Source of the DNA: CAVSRC01 sp963750065
Lineage (GTDB): Bacteria > Pseudomonadota > Alphaproteobacteria > Rhizobiales > Kaistiaceae
Reading direction: 5' to 3'
Assembly (NCBI GenBank): GCA_963750065.1
Contig: CAVVPK010000034.1
Location: 189,394 to 253,393 of the forward strand
DNA: 64,000 nucleotides
A program made the position numbers and the translations under genes. Positions 8,768-17,944 of this stretch are shown here, piece by piece. The notes under the pieces are model-generated. The model searched no databases. It was not told where the DNA came from and was given only the letters and a program-made list of their open reading frames with translations. The first letter of the stretch is position 1. Each line of letters begins with the position of its first letter.

Positions 8768-10002
8768 AAAGACTTATCGCCGCTACTGCCGCAGCGTTAC
8801 TCGCGGCAGCCGTATACCCTGCGCAGGCCGAAACCACGCTTCACGTGATGAGCTGGCAGTCGGCCTACGTCGCCGGGACTGACTATTGGGACAAGACTAT
8901 CGCCGGCTTCGAGGCCGAGAACCCCGGGGTCAAGGTCGAGAGCAATTTCGTCGCGTTCAGCCAGTACCTTCCGACCCTGACCGCGATGATCGCGGCAGGA
9001 GAGCTGCCCGATGTGTTCAACGGTGGTACCAAGACGGGAGAACTTGGCCGCTCCGGTCATCTGGTCAACTTCAAGGATGTGTTCGACCAGAAATTCTTCG
9101 ACCAGTTCTTCAAAGGACCGCTTCGCCAATACACCTTCGACGACAAGCCCTACGGCCTTCCCGATATGGCCCAGGACTTTGGCGTCTTCGCCAACGACCG
9201 CATCATGAAGGAAGTCGGCCTTGAGGTGCCCAATACCTGGGACGAGCTGATCGCAGACGTGCCGAAATTCAAGGCTGCGGGCTATATTCCGCTCTCCTGG
9301 GGCAACCTGACGCGCAACACCTGCCCGGACTTCTTCCTGCCGCTCGTCGCTCAGTATGGCGGCGACGTCTATGCCCTTGACGATCACACGAAACCCGGCC
9401 TCAGCTGGGATTCGAAGCCGGTCGTCGACGCGCTCGCGCTGCTGGAGCGCCTTGCCAAGTCGGGCGTCTTTCCCGCGGGCATCAATGGAATAGATGACCC
9501 ACAAAGCCGTCAGCTGGTCTATCAGGGACGAGCCGCCATGTATTTCGGCGGGTCGTGAACTCCAGGCATCTTTGCGCAGAACGGCAGCAAGGATTGGCTC
9601 GACAACTACTCCGTCCACAAGGTGCCGGCGCTTACGCCCGACAGCATCCACTACACCGGTGACGGCGCCGGCGAGGCCTGGTCGGTCAACGCCGATAGCC
9701 CGAACAAGGACCTGGCGCTCAAGTTCATCGCCTACATCTACCGTCCCGACGTCTATAACTTGCGCGCGAAGGGTCTGCAGTCGTTTCCGTCCATGAAGAG
9801 CGCGGTCGACCAGATCGACAACCCGAAGGTCCGCACGATGATCTCGTGGATCGCGACCGACTCTGCAGATCATATCCTTTTCGGACCCGGTAGTTGGGAT
9901 TCGGTCTCCAACGTTTGCCAAAGTGCCCTCGACGGCTCGATTTCGCCGGAAGATGGCGCGAAGAAGATCGAGGCAGACGTTATGGCGGCACGCGCTAACT
10001 AG
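8764..10002 (+). pseudogene. ABC sugar-binding protein (extracellular family 1) with an in-frame TGA
   Basis: Starting at the ATG at 8764 there is a signal peptide (MKRLIAATAAALLAAAVYPA) followed by a family 1 solute-binding protein that should deliver sugar to the two permeases downstream. At 9556-9558 a TGA interrupts the frame after AAMYFGGS; the same frame resumes with PGIFAQNGSKDWL and runs to 10002. The homologous position in this family is typically Trp (YFGGSW), so a single TGG to TGA change explains the stop. Without it the protein is 412 residues, normal for the family. As written only the first 264 residues would be made. Confidence 0.8.
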
Positions 10003-10032
10003 AATAGAAGCGCTTACTCGGGTCTCCTCCCG

Positions 10033-10064
10033 GCTGCGTCGCCGCCTCCGTGCGGCGGCGCAGC
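10033..10064 (+). promoter_or_regulatory. Strong intergenic hairpin between binding protein and permease genes
   Basis: GCTGCGTCGCCGC pairs with GCGGCGGCGCAGC over a 6-base loop; 12 of 13 positions are Watson-Crick. There is no T-run, so it is not a simple terminator. Hairpins at this spot in ABC operons usually stabilise the binding-protein transcript and lower expression of the downstream permeases. Confidence 0.5.
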
Positions 10065-10083
10065 ACATCTGGAAGAACCGCAA

Positions 10084-11019
10084 ATGGCTACAACCGCCCG
10101 TCCGGCCAATTCACCATCCCGCCTGCAGCCCTTCATCGCTCCGGCATTGTTCATCGCCCCCGCCGCCCTGGCGCTGATCCTGACGATGGCGGTGCCGATG
10201 GCCGATGCCATCCTGCTCAGCCTGCAGCACTGGAATGGCATGACCCCGCCCAAATGGGCGGGTCTGGCCAACTACCAAAGGCTGCTCCACGATGCGACGT
10301 TCTTCCGGGCGCTGTGGCACACCACGTATTTCACCGCCAGCACGGTGATCCTGCAGACCATCCTGCCATTGCTGATCGCCAGCCTTCTCAATTCCGGCAT
10401 CCGTGGCAGCACCGCGTTCCGCACGCTCTACTTCATGCCAGTGATCATTTCGTTGGCCATCAGCGGCTTGCTCTGGGCCATGCTGTTCGAGCCCAATTTC
10501 GGCGCCATCAACAGCGTCCTGCGCGCCGTCGGACTGGGCGCGTTTACGCCGCTGTGGCTCGCCGGCACCGGCACCGTCATGCCTAGCGTCATCATCGTGT
10601 CGGTGTGGCAGTCGCTCGGCTTCTATCTCGTCATTTTCTTCGCAGCCCTGCAAAGCGTGCCCCAGGACCTCTACGAAGCCGCCGAGCTGGACGGCGCCAA
10701 CGCGTGGAGCCGCTTCATGAATGTCACCGTGCCGACGATTCGGCCGGTGATCCTGATTGTGGTCGTCCTCAATACAATCAACGGCATCAAGGTCTTCGAT
10801 CAGATCTGGGTGATGACCGCAGGCGGCCCCAATTACGCCAGCGCGACGCTTGGCACTTACCTCTACTCCATCGCCTTCGGGGCCATGGGAGCCTCGAACT
10901 CGCGGCTCGGTTATGCGACGGCCATCGCCATCGTCATCCTGGTGCTCAGCATTGTCGTTTCGATGATCCAGATTCGTATCGGACGGCGCCGCAATCTCAA
11001 TTCCCAGATTGAAGTATGA
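10084..11019 (+). CDS. ABC sugar transporter permease (MalF-type)
   Basis: A 311-residue inner-membrane permease with about six hydrophobic segments. The family signature for contact with the ATPase is present as YEAAELDGANAWSRFMNVTVP near residues 197-217 (EAA loop). It should form the channel with the protein encoded at 11016 and receive sugar from the binding protein at 8764. The stop overlaps the next start by 4 bases. No nucleotide-binding subunit gene is found in the cluster, so the importer probably borrows a shared MsmK/UgpC-like ATPase from elsewhere. Confidence 0.9.
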   Translation: MATTARPANSPSRLQPFIAPALFIAPAALALILTMAVPMADAILLSLQHWNGMTPPKWAGLANYQRLLHDATFFRALWHTTYFTASTVILQTILPLLIASLLNSGIRGSTAFRTLYFMPVIISLAISGLLWAMLFEPNFGAINSVLRAVGLGAFTPLWLAGTGTVMPSVIIVSVWQSLGFYLVIFFAALQSVPQDLYEAAELDGANAWSRFMNVTVPTIRPVILIVVVLNTINGIKVFDQIWVMTAGGPNYASATLGTYLYSIAFGAMGASNSRLGYATAIAIVILVLSIVVSMIQIRIGRRRNLNSQIEV

Positions 11020-11912
11020 GGGTGCAGGCGATGAACGTCCGTCCGACAATGCTGTCAATGCTGAAACCCGGTGGGGGAAGCGCTTCCGAAACCTTGCCGC
11101 TGATTTTCACGCGCACGCTCATCTACGTCATCCTCATCGTGATCGTGATCGTGGAAGCGTTCCCGCTGATGTGGATGATCGTCACGTCGGTGAAGGACCC
11201 GCACGAAATCTTCAACACGGTCCTGCCGAGCGAGATCAAATGGCAGAACTTCCCGCGTGTGTGGTTCGCGATGAACTTTCCGGTTCACCTCGGCAACTCG
11301 CTCTATGTTACGAGCCTGACCGTCAGCCTGATCGTCCTATTCGCGACGCCGGCGGCATACGCCTTCGCGCGCTACCGGTTTCCCGGGCGCGAGATCGTCT
11401 TCTACGCCTTCATCGGCGCGATGATGATCCCGCCGCAGGCGATCCTCATCCCCATGTTCCAGTTCCTCAAGTCGCTGCATATGCTCAATTCGCTCACCGG
11501 ACTGGCGCTGTCTTTTGTCGGTGGCGGTACGGCCTTTGCCGTGTTCCTGATGCGAACGTTCTTCCTCAGCCTGCCGCGCGAGCTTGGTGACTCAGCACGC
11601 ACCGATGGCTGCAACGACTTCCAAGTGTTTTGGCACATCTATCTACCACTGGCCCGTCCCGGCATCGCCACCGTGGTGATCATCCAGTCGCTGTACACCT
11701 GGAATGAGTTCATGTTCTCCAACACGTTCATCATATCGCCCGGCAAGAAGACCGTGCAGTCGGCGATATTCCAGGCGGTTGGCCAATATTCGACCGACTA
11801 TACCGCGCTCAGTGCCGGCTTGATCATCGCGCTCGTTCCCGTGATCCTCGTTTACTTGGCTTTGCAGCGGCAGTTCATCAGCGGCCTGACCGCCGGAGCA
11901 CTGAAGGGCTGA
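11016..11912 (+). CDS. ABC sugar transporter permease (MalG-type)
   Basis: A 298-residue second permease with six predicted hydrophobic segments, including LIYVILIVIVIVEAFPLMW near the N-terminus. The EAA-type loop reads ELGDSARTDGCNDFQVFW; the usual EAARIDGA motif is slightly altered. The ATG at 11016 overlaps the stop of the first permease; an in-frame ATG at 11031 (MNVRPT) is also possible. Partner of the 10084 permease in carbohydrate uptake. Confidence 0.9.
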   Translation: MRVQAMNVRPTMLSMLKPGGGSASETLPLIFTRTLIYVILIVIVIVEAFPLMWMIVTSVKDPHEIFNTVLPSEIKWQNFPRVWFAMNFPVHLGNSLYVTSLTVSLIVLFATPAAYAFARYRFPGREIVFYAFIGAMMIPPQAILIPMFQFLKSLHMLNSLTGLALSFVGGGTAFAVFLMRTFFLSLPRELGDSARTDGCNDFQVFWHIYLPLARPGIATVVIIQSLYTWNEFMFSNTFIISPGKKTVQSAIFQAVGQYSTDYTALSAGLIIALVPVILVYLALQRQFISGLTAGALKG

Positions 11913-12005
11913 GCGCATGACCTGTGCATTCCGGGCAGCGTCAGCCGCAGGCTCGCTCGCGTCGGGCCGGCATCCGCCCCATCAACACCGGCAAGGGGAT
12001 CTAGC

Positions 12006-13169
12006 ATGAAATCCGTCGGCATTCTTGGGGTCGGATCGATCTCCGACGTCTATGTCCGCAACGCGACGCGCATGCGCAATTATCGCGTGGTAGCGGTGGC
12101 CGATCTCGATGTCGAGCGCACGCGAGTTCGCGCGGCGGAATGGGGCGTTAAGGCCGAAACGCCGGACCGGCTCATCGCCCGCGACGACATCGACATCATC
12201 CTCAACCTGACGCCGCCGGCGGCGCACTTCGCCACCACGAAGGCGGCGCTCGAAGCGGGCAAGCATGTTTTCTGCGAGAAGACGCTGGGGATCACGCTTG
12301 CCGAGGCGAGCGCACTGGCGGACGCCGCCGAGCGGCGCGGCCTCAGGCTCGGTGTTGCTCCCGACACGATTCTGGGTGCTGGTTTCCAGAAGGCGCGCGC
12401 CATGATCGACGCCGGCGCGATCGGTCGCCCACTGATGGCCACCGCCTCGATCATGTATCACGGCGCCGACGACTGGCACCCGAACCCCGCCTTCTTCTAT
12501 AGCGCTGCCGGTGGCGGCCCGGTTCACGACGTCGGGCCCTACTTCCTGGCGGCCCTGATTCATCTTCTCGGGCCGATCAAGCAGGTCACGGCGACCGGCT
12601 TCCGTGGCTTCGACACGCGCACCTTCACCGCGGAGGGGCCGCAGAAGGGGTTGACCGTTCCCGTCGAAGTCCTGACCAGCGCCCTCGGGCTCGCTACGTT
12701 CCGTTCAGGCGTCCAGGCCGTGCTCATGACGAGTTGGGATGTCTGGAAGAACACGCAGCCGGATCTCGAAATCCACGGCACGCGTGGTTCACTCAGCCTC
12801 CCGCATCCCAACTGGCATGGCGGGCCACTGAAAATCGCGCGCCAACGCGGCGATTGGGAGAGTGTGCCGCTCGACGACGATCTCCTGGCGCGGCCCAACT
12901 GGCCGCCGGAGCAGCCGCGCGATTCAAACTATCGCGGCATCGGCATCGCCGAGATGATCGACGCGATGGAGCGCGGGCAGCCCCATCGCACGCCGGCAGA
13001 CCTAGCCGCGCATGTCGTCGAAGCCGCCGATGCAATTATCGCCTCGGCGCGCACCGGCGCACCCGTTTCGCTCACGCTCTTGCCACAGCGCCCGGCACCC
13101 CTCAGCCCCGCCGACGTTGCTCGGCTTGTGAAGGATTTGGAGACCGACCATGCCCCTCGTCCAGGTTGA
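12006..13169 (+). CDS. Gfo/Idh/MocA-family oxidoreductase
   Basis: A 387-residue NAD(P)-dependent oxidoreductase. The N-terminal Rossmann motif is GILGVGSISDVY (residues 5-16) and the family marker HVFCEKTLG, equivalent to the conserved EKP motif, holds the catalytic Lys. The C-terminal sheet domain carries GGGPVHDVGPY with the usual Asp/His region. Family members oxidise or epimerise sugars and cyclitols. The gene follows the permeases by about 90 bases with a good ribosome binding site (AAGGGGAT), so it is part of the same catabolic operon. Confidence 0.88.
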   Translation: MKSVGILGVGSISDVYVRNATRMRNYRVVAVADLDVERTRVRAAEWGVKAETPDRLIARDDIDIILNLTPPAAHFATTKAALEAGKHVFCEKTLGITLAEASALADAAERRGLRLGVAPDTILGAGFQKARAMIDAGAIGRPLMATASIMYHGADDWHPNPAFFYSAAGGGPVHDVGPYFLAALIHLLGPIKQVTATGFRGFDTRTFTAEGPQKGLTVPVEVLTSALGLATFRSGVQAVLMTSWDVWKNTQPDLEIHGTRGSLSLPHPNWHGGPLKIARQRGDWESVPLDDDLLARPNWPPEQPRDSNYRGIGIAEMIDAMERGQPHRTPADLAAHVVEAADAIIASARTGAPVSLTLLPQRPAPLSPADVARLVKDLETDHAPRPG

Positions 13170-13518
13170 CCTACCGCGCGCGCTGTTCGAGCAGAGGGCT
13201 GGAGAAATCGGTCTCGAATTGCAGGCGGCCTTCACCGACGCGACCAGTGTTCCGCTGAACGACAGGTTCCAGATCTTCCGGCCGCGCGACGAAGGCGAGA
13301 TCGTTTTCGACCCGGCCTATGGCGGGGTCGATCGCCGCAACTTGATGATCATCCAGGTACTCATGGTCCACCAATATCCCGTTGACCAGAAGCGCAACCT
13401 CTACCGCGCCATGGTCAACCGGCTGGTGAAGCTCGGCATCCGCAGGGAAGACATCTTCATCGCTCTCTACGAAAACGGTTTCGAGGACTGGTACGCTGGC
13501 CGGCTCTACGGCGAGTGA
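13150..13518 (+). CDS. Tautomerase-like protein (4-oxalocrotonate tautomerase superfamily)
   Basis: A 122-residue protein beginning Met-Pro; removal of the Met would expose the N-terminal Pro that is the catalytic base of the tautomerase superfamily. The middle part (NLMIIQVLMVHQYPVDQK) and end (ENGFEDWYAGRLYGE) match the pattern of the longer single-chain tautomerases. The start lies 20 bases inside the preceding oxidoreductase gene, so the two are translationally coupled. A role in isomerising a keto/enol intermediate of the sugar-acid route is inference. Confidence 0.75.
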   Translation: MPLVQVDLPRALFEQRAGEIGLELQAAFTDATSVPLNDRFQIFRPRDEGEIVFDPAYGGVDRRNLMIIQVLMVHQYPVDQKRNLYRAMVNRLVKLGIRREDIFIALYENGFEDWYAGRLYGE

Positions 13519-13696
13519 GCGTGCGTTCCCGTTATTCTGAAGGCGGCGTTTCCCCACATGCGAATGTCCATGTCGGCAACATTGCCGTTCGCTCAGCGAC
13601 ATAGCCTTCCCACTTCACGACGAGCGCCACCTGCCAACCAGCAATCCCTTTCCGCGTGGCTACAACCGCTTCCCGCTCGGCGCCACGCTAATACCG

Positions 13697-13738
13697 GATA
13701 ACGACAATCGCGTCCCACGTAACGACAATGCGTTCCCG
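13697..13738 (+). repeat. Two 21-bp imperfect direct repeats in an otherwise gene-free region
   Basis: Units at 13697-13717 and 13718-13738 share the core TAACGACAAT followed by GCGT(C/T)CC; a weaker third unit follows (GATGACGGCAACG). They lie in 13519-13966, which holds no supported gene. Such short repeats are common near insertion-sequence ends, but the element is not identified. Confidence 0.4.
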
Positions 13739-13966
13739 GATGACGGCAACGATCGACGGGTCGAATTCCCTGTTCCCGGTCATCTGATCCCTGCAAGCGG
13801 CGAGAGATTCGCTGATCAAAAAGGTAGGGAAATCTTCAGCAAGCGATTGTATTTGCGAGGGAAAACGACCGCCTGATCAGAAATCAGGGCGGGAAACCGC
13901 GAAATTCCCTGTAAACTCGCTGAGAACGGGATAGTGGGGGATTATCGCGAGTTAGCCCGCCACCGG

Positions 13967-14438
13967 TCATGCTTGCAGTTGGGCATAGGCAAACTTGCTC
14001 ACCCGATCGATGGCCACGAACATGTACAGCTTGCCCTCCTCGGTCCAGACCTCGGCGATGTCGATGTGGAAATATCCGATCGGATAGGTCTTGAATTTCT
14101 TGCGCGCCTTGGTGCCTTCAACGCTGGGCAGCCGGCTGATGTCATGGCGCTGGAACAACCGATGCAGGCTGGAGCGGGTCAGATGTGGGATCGTCGCCTG
14201 GAGTGCGTAGAGGCAATCATCCAGCGGCAGCAGTGTGTGTCGACGGAAAGCGACGATCAACGCCTCCTCTTCCTTTGACAGCACCGTCGAGCGCACTTCC
14301 TTCGGCCCCATCGAGACGTCGTTGACGAAGTCGCGCTTCTTCCACTTGTGCACTGTCTTCAGGTTCACCCCATAGCGCTCGCTCAGCTCCTGAATCGAAG
14401 TTTTCGATCGCTGTATTGCCGCTCGGACGGCGTAAGTG
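13967..14438 (-). pseudogene. IS481-family transposase fragment
   Basis: Reading on the minus strand from about 14438, TYAVRAAIQRSKTSIQEL is the N-terminal helix-turn-helix of an IS481-type transposase and continues through YGVNLKTVHKWKKRDFV. The integrase core begins with YFHIDIAEVWTEEGKLYMFV, holding the first catalytic Asp, and VAIDRVSKFAY. The frame stops straight after (AQLQA), so the second Asp and the Glu of the DDE triad and about half of the protein are missing. The left junction near 14438 cuts into the adjacent coiled-coil gene. It is an inactive relic. Confidence 0.75.
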
Positions 14439-14790
14439 CAAGGGACGTGACCTTGCGGAGCAGTTCCGGGTAGCTGCTGGCGGCCGCTGACATCGCGTCC
14501 GTGAGGCCGCAGCCGTGCAGCTTGCGGATGTGGTCGATTGCCGCGTCAATCTGCGCCTCGTGATCGGCCTTGCGCTTCTCGGCCTCCTCGATTGCCACGG
14601 TGAGCGTCTCGGACTCGTTTCGGGCGGCGGCGACGTCGGCATCGATCTTCTCGATGGCCCTTCTCGCCTTGGCGCCGCCGATGACCGCGTCGAGCGCGAA
14701 GGGCCGACGCTTTTCCCCCAGATTCGCCAGCCGCTCGTTCGCTTTGGCGAGCTTTGACCTGAGGTCTGGGATAACCGCTGCGAAGTCCAT
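14383..14790 (-). CDS. Coiled-coil protein of unknown function, C-terminus replaced by IS481 junction
   Basis: The likely start is MDFAAVIPDLRSKLAKANE at 14790, giving about 135 residues. The middle is strongly helical and charged (ARRAIEKIDADVAAARNESE, then EEAEKRKADHEAQ), as in a coiled coil. The last ~18 codons (after SLALTPSE) are read from the IS481 relic in another frame, so the natural C-terminus has been lost. It is the last gene of the element's minus-strand run. No family was recognised. Confidence 0.45.
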   Translation of the reverse strand: MDFAAVIPDLRSKLAKANERLANLGEKRRPFALDAVIGGAKARRAIEKIDADVAAARNESETLTVAIEEAEKRKADHEAQIDAAIDHIRKLHGCGLTDAMSAAASSYPELLRKVTSLALTPSERQYSDRKLRFRS

Positions 14791-14986
14791 CGGGATTCTC
14801 CTACTGTGGCCCGACTGCCTTGGCGGCAGTCGCTGCAAGGATCTCGGCTTGGTCGGTGCAGGCCGATTGCGACGATGCCGACCAGCTTGCGGCGGAGCCA
14901 TCGGCGTTTGATTGAGCCGGTCTTCCGGCGAGCAGTAGGCGTCCTCCAACTCGGCTGCTGTGATGGGTCATGATCGTTCTCCTCGT

Positions 14987-15661
14987 CTACGCGGTGTCGT
15001 GCTCCGATACTTCGGCCGGGGGGAAGCGGTCGACAGGTTCGGGGGTGAGGCTGCCGTGTTCGTCGAACCCCCTCGGCCCGAAAGGGCGGCGAGGACGGCC
15101 AGGGACGCGTGCGGACGCCGATCCGGCGCGTGCGGGCGCCGGTTGGGCCGATTTCGGGGCATCGGCCGCCTCTGGCCCGCCCTCGCTGCGGGAGGCGAGT
15201 CGGCGGACCTTCGGGCGCGGAGCCGGCTCGTCGTCGTCCAGTTCGTCCGGGTCGGGCTCGACGGCCTCACCATGAGCGATCAGTCCCGCACGAACTCCAG
15301 CGAGCCTGCGCTCGATGCTCCCCCGCATGACGCGGCGGGCGGCCTCGTTAGGCTCGACCTGCTGCGATTCTACGAGGCGGCGGAATTCGTCGAGCTCGGG
15401 CTTGTCCATGAGCGTGATGGCGTAGCGCCACGGCTCGGGAGGGTTACGGCGGCGCTCCTCTTCGGTGCGCGCCAGGGCTTCCTTCTCCAGCGTCGCGACT
15501 AGAATGGCCACGTCCACCTTCGCGCTCTTCGGGGCGCGGGCGAGCGCCTGGGTGACGAGGTCGCGGTTGCGCTCCGCGATGTCGGCGAGCGCCGCCATGC
15601 CGTTGACGAAGTTCCGCCGGTCGAGTTCCTTAAGGATGTGGCCGACCGTGACGGGCATCAC
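14987..15661 (-). CDS. Hypothetical element protein with disordered C-terminal half
   Basis: A 224-residue protein. The first ~120 residues are helical (VTVGHILKELDRRNFVNGMA; ALAELATLEKEAL-like pattern) and contain PPEPWRYAITLMDKPELDEF. The second half is rich in Pro, Ala, Glu and Arg and probably disordered. The start overlaps the stop of the 15658 gene by 4 bases, so both are coupled. No domain recognised; conservation within similar elements would be the useful test. Confidence 0.6.
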   Translation of the reverse strand: MMPVTVGHILKELDRRNFVNGMAALADIAERNRDLVTQALARAPKSAKVDVAILVATLEKEALARTEEERRRNPPEPWRYAITLMDKPELDEFRRLVESQQVEPNEAARRVMRGSIERRLAGVRAGLIAHGEAVEPDPDELDDDEPAPRPKVRRLASRSEGGPEAADAPKSAQPAPARAGSASARVPGRPRRPFGPRGFDEHGSLTPEPVDRFPPAEVSEHDTA

Positions 15662-16089
15662 GCCGCCTCCGTCCGGGACACATCGCGAATGCGGGCGATG
15701 ACTTCGGCGGTCACGTCCTCGCCCGGCCCATCGTCGGCGACGATGCCGAGCGTGCTCATTGTGCGGGAGATCGCCCCGGCAATGCGCACCAGGGCGAGCA
15801 CGTCAATCGCTTCGCCGCTCGCCAATGCCGCGTCCAAGCGCTCCCGCGCGACGACCAGCGAAGCCAACTGCCGGCACAGGGTCTCGTGCTTGCCACCTGT
15901 GCGGTCCATGCCGTCGCGGAAGATTTCCTTCCAGCGGCGAGCCGCGCTTCGTCTGCCATCAATGCCGCTGGGCAGGGCCGACCCGTTACCGACCCGAGTC
16001 CGATTGTTGATCGGCATGACGGCTGACCGGGCGCGATCTGCGGGCGAATTCTCGCTGGCGTCTGGTGGGCTTAAAACCGTCTGTTTCAT
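15658..16089 (-). CDS. Hypothetical element protein
   Basis: The Met at 16089 (MKQTVLSPPDASENSP) is preferred to the upstream one at 16116, giving 143 residues. The region RRWKEIFRDGMDRTGGKHET followed by two long helices (LCRQLASLVVARERLDAAL and IDVLALVRIAGAISRTMS) is reminiscent in layout of phage small-terminase-like proteins, but no motif proves this. It overlaps the next gene by 4 bases. Confidence 0.55.
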   Translation of the reverse strand: MKQTVLSPPDASENSPADRARSAVMPINNRTRVGNGSALPSGIDGRRSAARRWKEIFRDGMDRTGGKHETLCRQLASLVVARERLDAALASGEAIDVLALVRIAGAISRTMSTLGIVADDGPGEDVTAEVIARIRDVSRTEAA

Positions 16090-16313
16090 GCCGCCATATT
16101 GCGGAATACATTGCAAAAACGCAAATCACTGACTTAGAAGCCAATGATTTCAATCGGTTATGACATTTACCCGCTTATCATGTATCAGAGGTTTGTGTCG
16201 GGACGGCCGTCGCTCGGCGGTGGGATTCGGCGAGATCGGCGGCAGCGATTTTTCGGTTCAGGGCAGCGGCGCCAACGAGGGAGGTGGAGGGGAGTCGCGG
16301 GAGCGCCGCAAAA

Positions 16314-16703
16314 CTACGCGGAAGGCAGCTTCTTGGCGCGAAGCCATGTAGCTGCCCGGTCGCGGTGGACCGCCCAGGTCCCTGACCCTTTCCCCTCCGG
16401 CGAATAGAAGAGATCGTCGGTTGGATTTCCCTTCCAAAGCCTTGATTGCGACGTGTGATGGTTCAAGGTGCTCTGGACTGTCTGCTTGAACGCCTTGGGG
16501 ATCGGAAGCCCCACGGGGTTCCGCATCTCCCACAGTGTTCGCGTGAGCTTGTCCATAGTGAGCCATCCACCCCAGAGAACGCGTATGATGTCGCGGGTCC
16601 ACGGGTTGGCCCGGCGAAGCCGGCTCCTGTTCTCATTTGCATCCAATTGACGAAAGATTTCGTCTAGCTCTTCGTCGGAGATTTCGGGCACTAGGTCGAT
16701 CAT
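16314..16703 (-). CDS. Hypothetical element protein, possible winged-helix
   Basis: A 129-residue protein with an acidic N-terminus (EISDEELDEIFRQLDANE), then a basic region (RRANPWTRDIIRVLWGG) and a C-terminal segment (FKQTVQSTLNHHTSQSRLW to GSGTWAVHRDRA) with the rhythm of a small winged-helix domain of the kind fused to restriction or HARE-HTH proteins. Function unknown. The gaps 16117-16313 and 16704-16921 on either side hold no supported gene. Confidence 0.5.
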   Translation of the reverse strand: MIDLVPEISDEELDEIFRQLDANENRSRLRRANPWTRDIIRVLWGGWLTMDKLTRTLWEMRNPVGLPIPKAFKQTVQSTLNHHTSQSRLWKGNPTDDLFYSPEGKGSGTWAVHRDRAATWLRAKKLPSA

Positions 16704-16921
16704 GGTCGTACCCCTGCGATGGTTGATTGAACCGGGTCTCTAGTTGAGCAGCGCGACGTGGCGCCTAATCAACAGTGTTGCAGGACTCTTTGGGATGTCA
16801 AAACGACTTCAGAGTCGATTTCGGCGAGTCTGCTTCTGCGAGTCTCCTGCGCTACTGAATTCGCCGAAGGTGACAAATGGTGCCTCGGCTTAAGCCTCTT
16901 GCCTCAGCGCAGTCTCATGGC

Positions 16922-17860
16922 TCAGCTCCGTAACAATCCCCCACTATCCCCCATCCGTTCCGAATTTCCTTTGCATTTCAATCCTGCCCCGCCCTTGCTG
17001 GCCTTCTCCATCTCCTTCTCGGGAATGCTGACCCGCATGGGGATGCTCAGCCAATCCATCTCGATCTTCTCCGTACCGGTGCGGGGTCTGGCCTCCTGCA
17101 TGTCGAGCTGACTGAGCATCCGCCGCACCCTGGCGGGAATGCGTGCCCGGTACTGATCGGTGACGGGGTGGTCGCCGCGTCTCTTGCTCGCTCGGTGCCG
17201 GATCATGTCGTCCTTGTGGGTCTTGCGGATGATGCTGGTGATGCGCCGCTCTGTCAGTCTCGCCGCCGTGATGTTGCGGCCGATGAGCTTCTGCACGTCG
17301 AGGTTCTCGAGTTCCTCGAGTTTATCCAGCCCCGCCCGCCTGACTGCCGCCGCTTTCTGGAACCGGAGCTCCATGCGGACCACGTTGCCCGGCTTGAGGT
17401 AGACGCACAGGTCTCTCGGCTTATGTCCGCCAGTCCATAGTACCCAGAACGCGCCGCGCTGCTCCTGCTCGACCGTGGGGTATCGCTTCCTGCCTCGCTT
17501 CGAGCGCCATTTCAGTATGATTTGCCGAACGAGCCACTCGGCCAGCGCGCGGGCCTCGTCCTTGTCCCTCATGATGAAGTCGACGGCGATGTCGACTCGG
17601 CTGACGCAGCAGATCAGTCGGCGGTCGCCGGCCAGCCTCCTCATCAGCTCGATGACGGCCGTGTTGGGGCGATTGACTTCCGCTCGAATGCCCCCTCCGG
17701 GGCAGCCCCTTATCTGAACATCCAGCTCGGCCGTGGCGGTGGCCGTGAGCAGCCGTCGTAGGCCGCTCGGCGGCCAGCGCATGAACACGCCAACGGTGTC
17801 GGGGCTGGCGGCGGTCGCCAGCGGTTTTGCCGGCGGCGCTGGAGGCGGTATGATAGCCAT
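16922..17860 (-). CDS. Putative replication initiation protein (Rep_trans-like)
   Basis: A 312-residue protein. The segment CCVSRVDIAVDFIM near residues 84-97 and NVVRMELRFQKAAAV near 178-192 match the two conserved strands of the replication initiation factor family used by rolling-circle plasmids and filamentous phages (RVDlavDf and R-E-lrf patterns, from memory). The C-terminal part is basic. A catalytic Tyr could not be assigned. If correct, the element can replicate after excision. Alternative: a DNA-binding protein unrelated to replication. The frame ends where the 16-bp repeat AATCCCCCACTATCCC begins. Confidence 0.45.
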   Translation of the reverse strand: MAIIPPPAPPAKPLATAASPDTVGVFMRWPPSGLRRLLTATATAELDVQIRGCPGGGIRAEVNRPNTAVIELMRRLAGDRRLICCVSRVDIAVDFIMRDKDEARALAEWLVRQIILKWRSKRGRKRYPTVEQEQRGAFWVLWTGGHKPRDLCVYLKPGNVVRMELRFQKAAAVRRAGLDKLEELENLDVQKLIGRNITAARLTERRITSIIRKTHKDDMIRHRASKRRGDHPVTDQYRARIPARVRRMLSQLDMQEARPRTGTEKIEMDWLSIPMRVSIPEKEMEKASKGGAGLKCKGNSERMGDSGGLLRS

Positions 17861-17944
17861 GCAGGACGCCTTCCCACGGGCTCCGAGATTTGATCTGCGC
17901 CCCCGCCCCGATTAGCCCTCGGGGCGGGGGTCTTGCTTCGTTGC

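Noticed and set aside
9556..9558. TGA as a selenocysteine codon in the sugar-binding protein
   Set aside because: The family has Trp at this place and binding proteins are not selenoproteins; no hairpin of the right kind was seen right after it.
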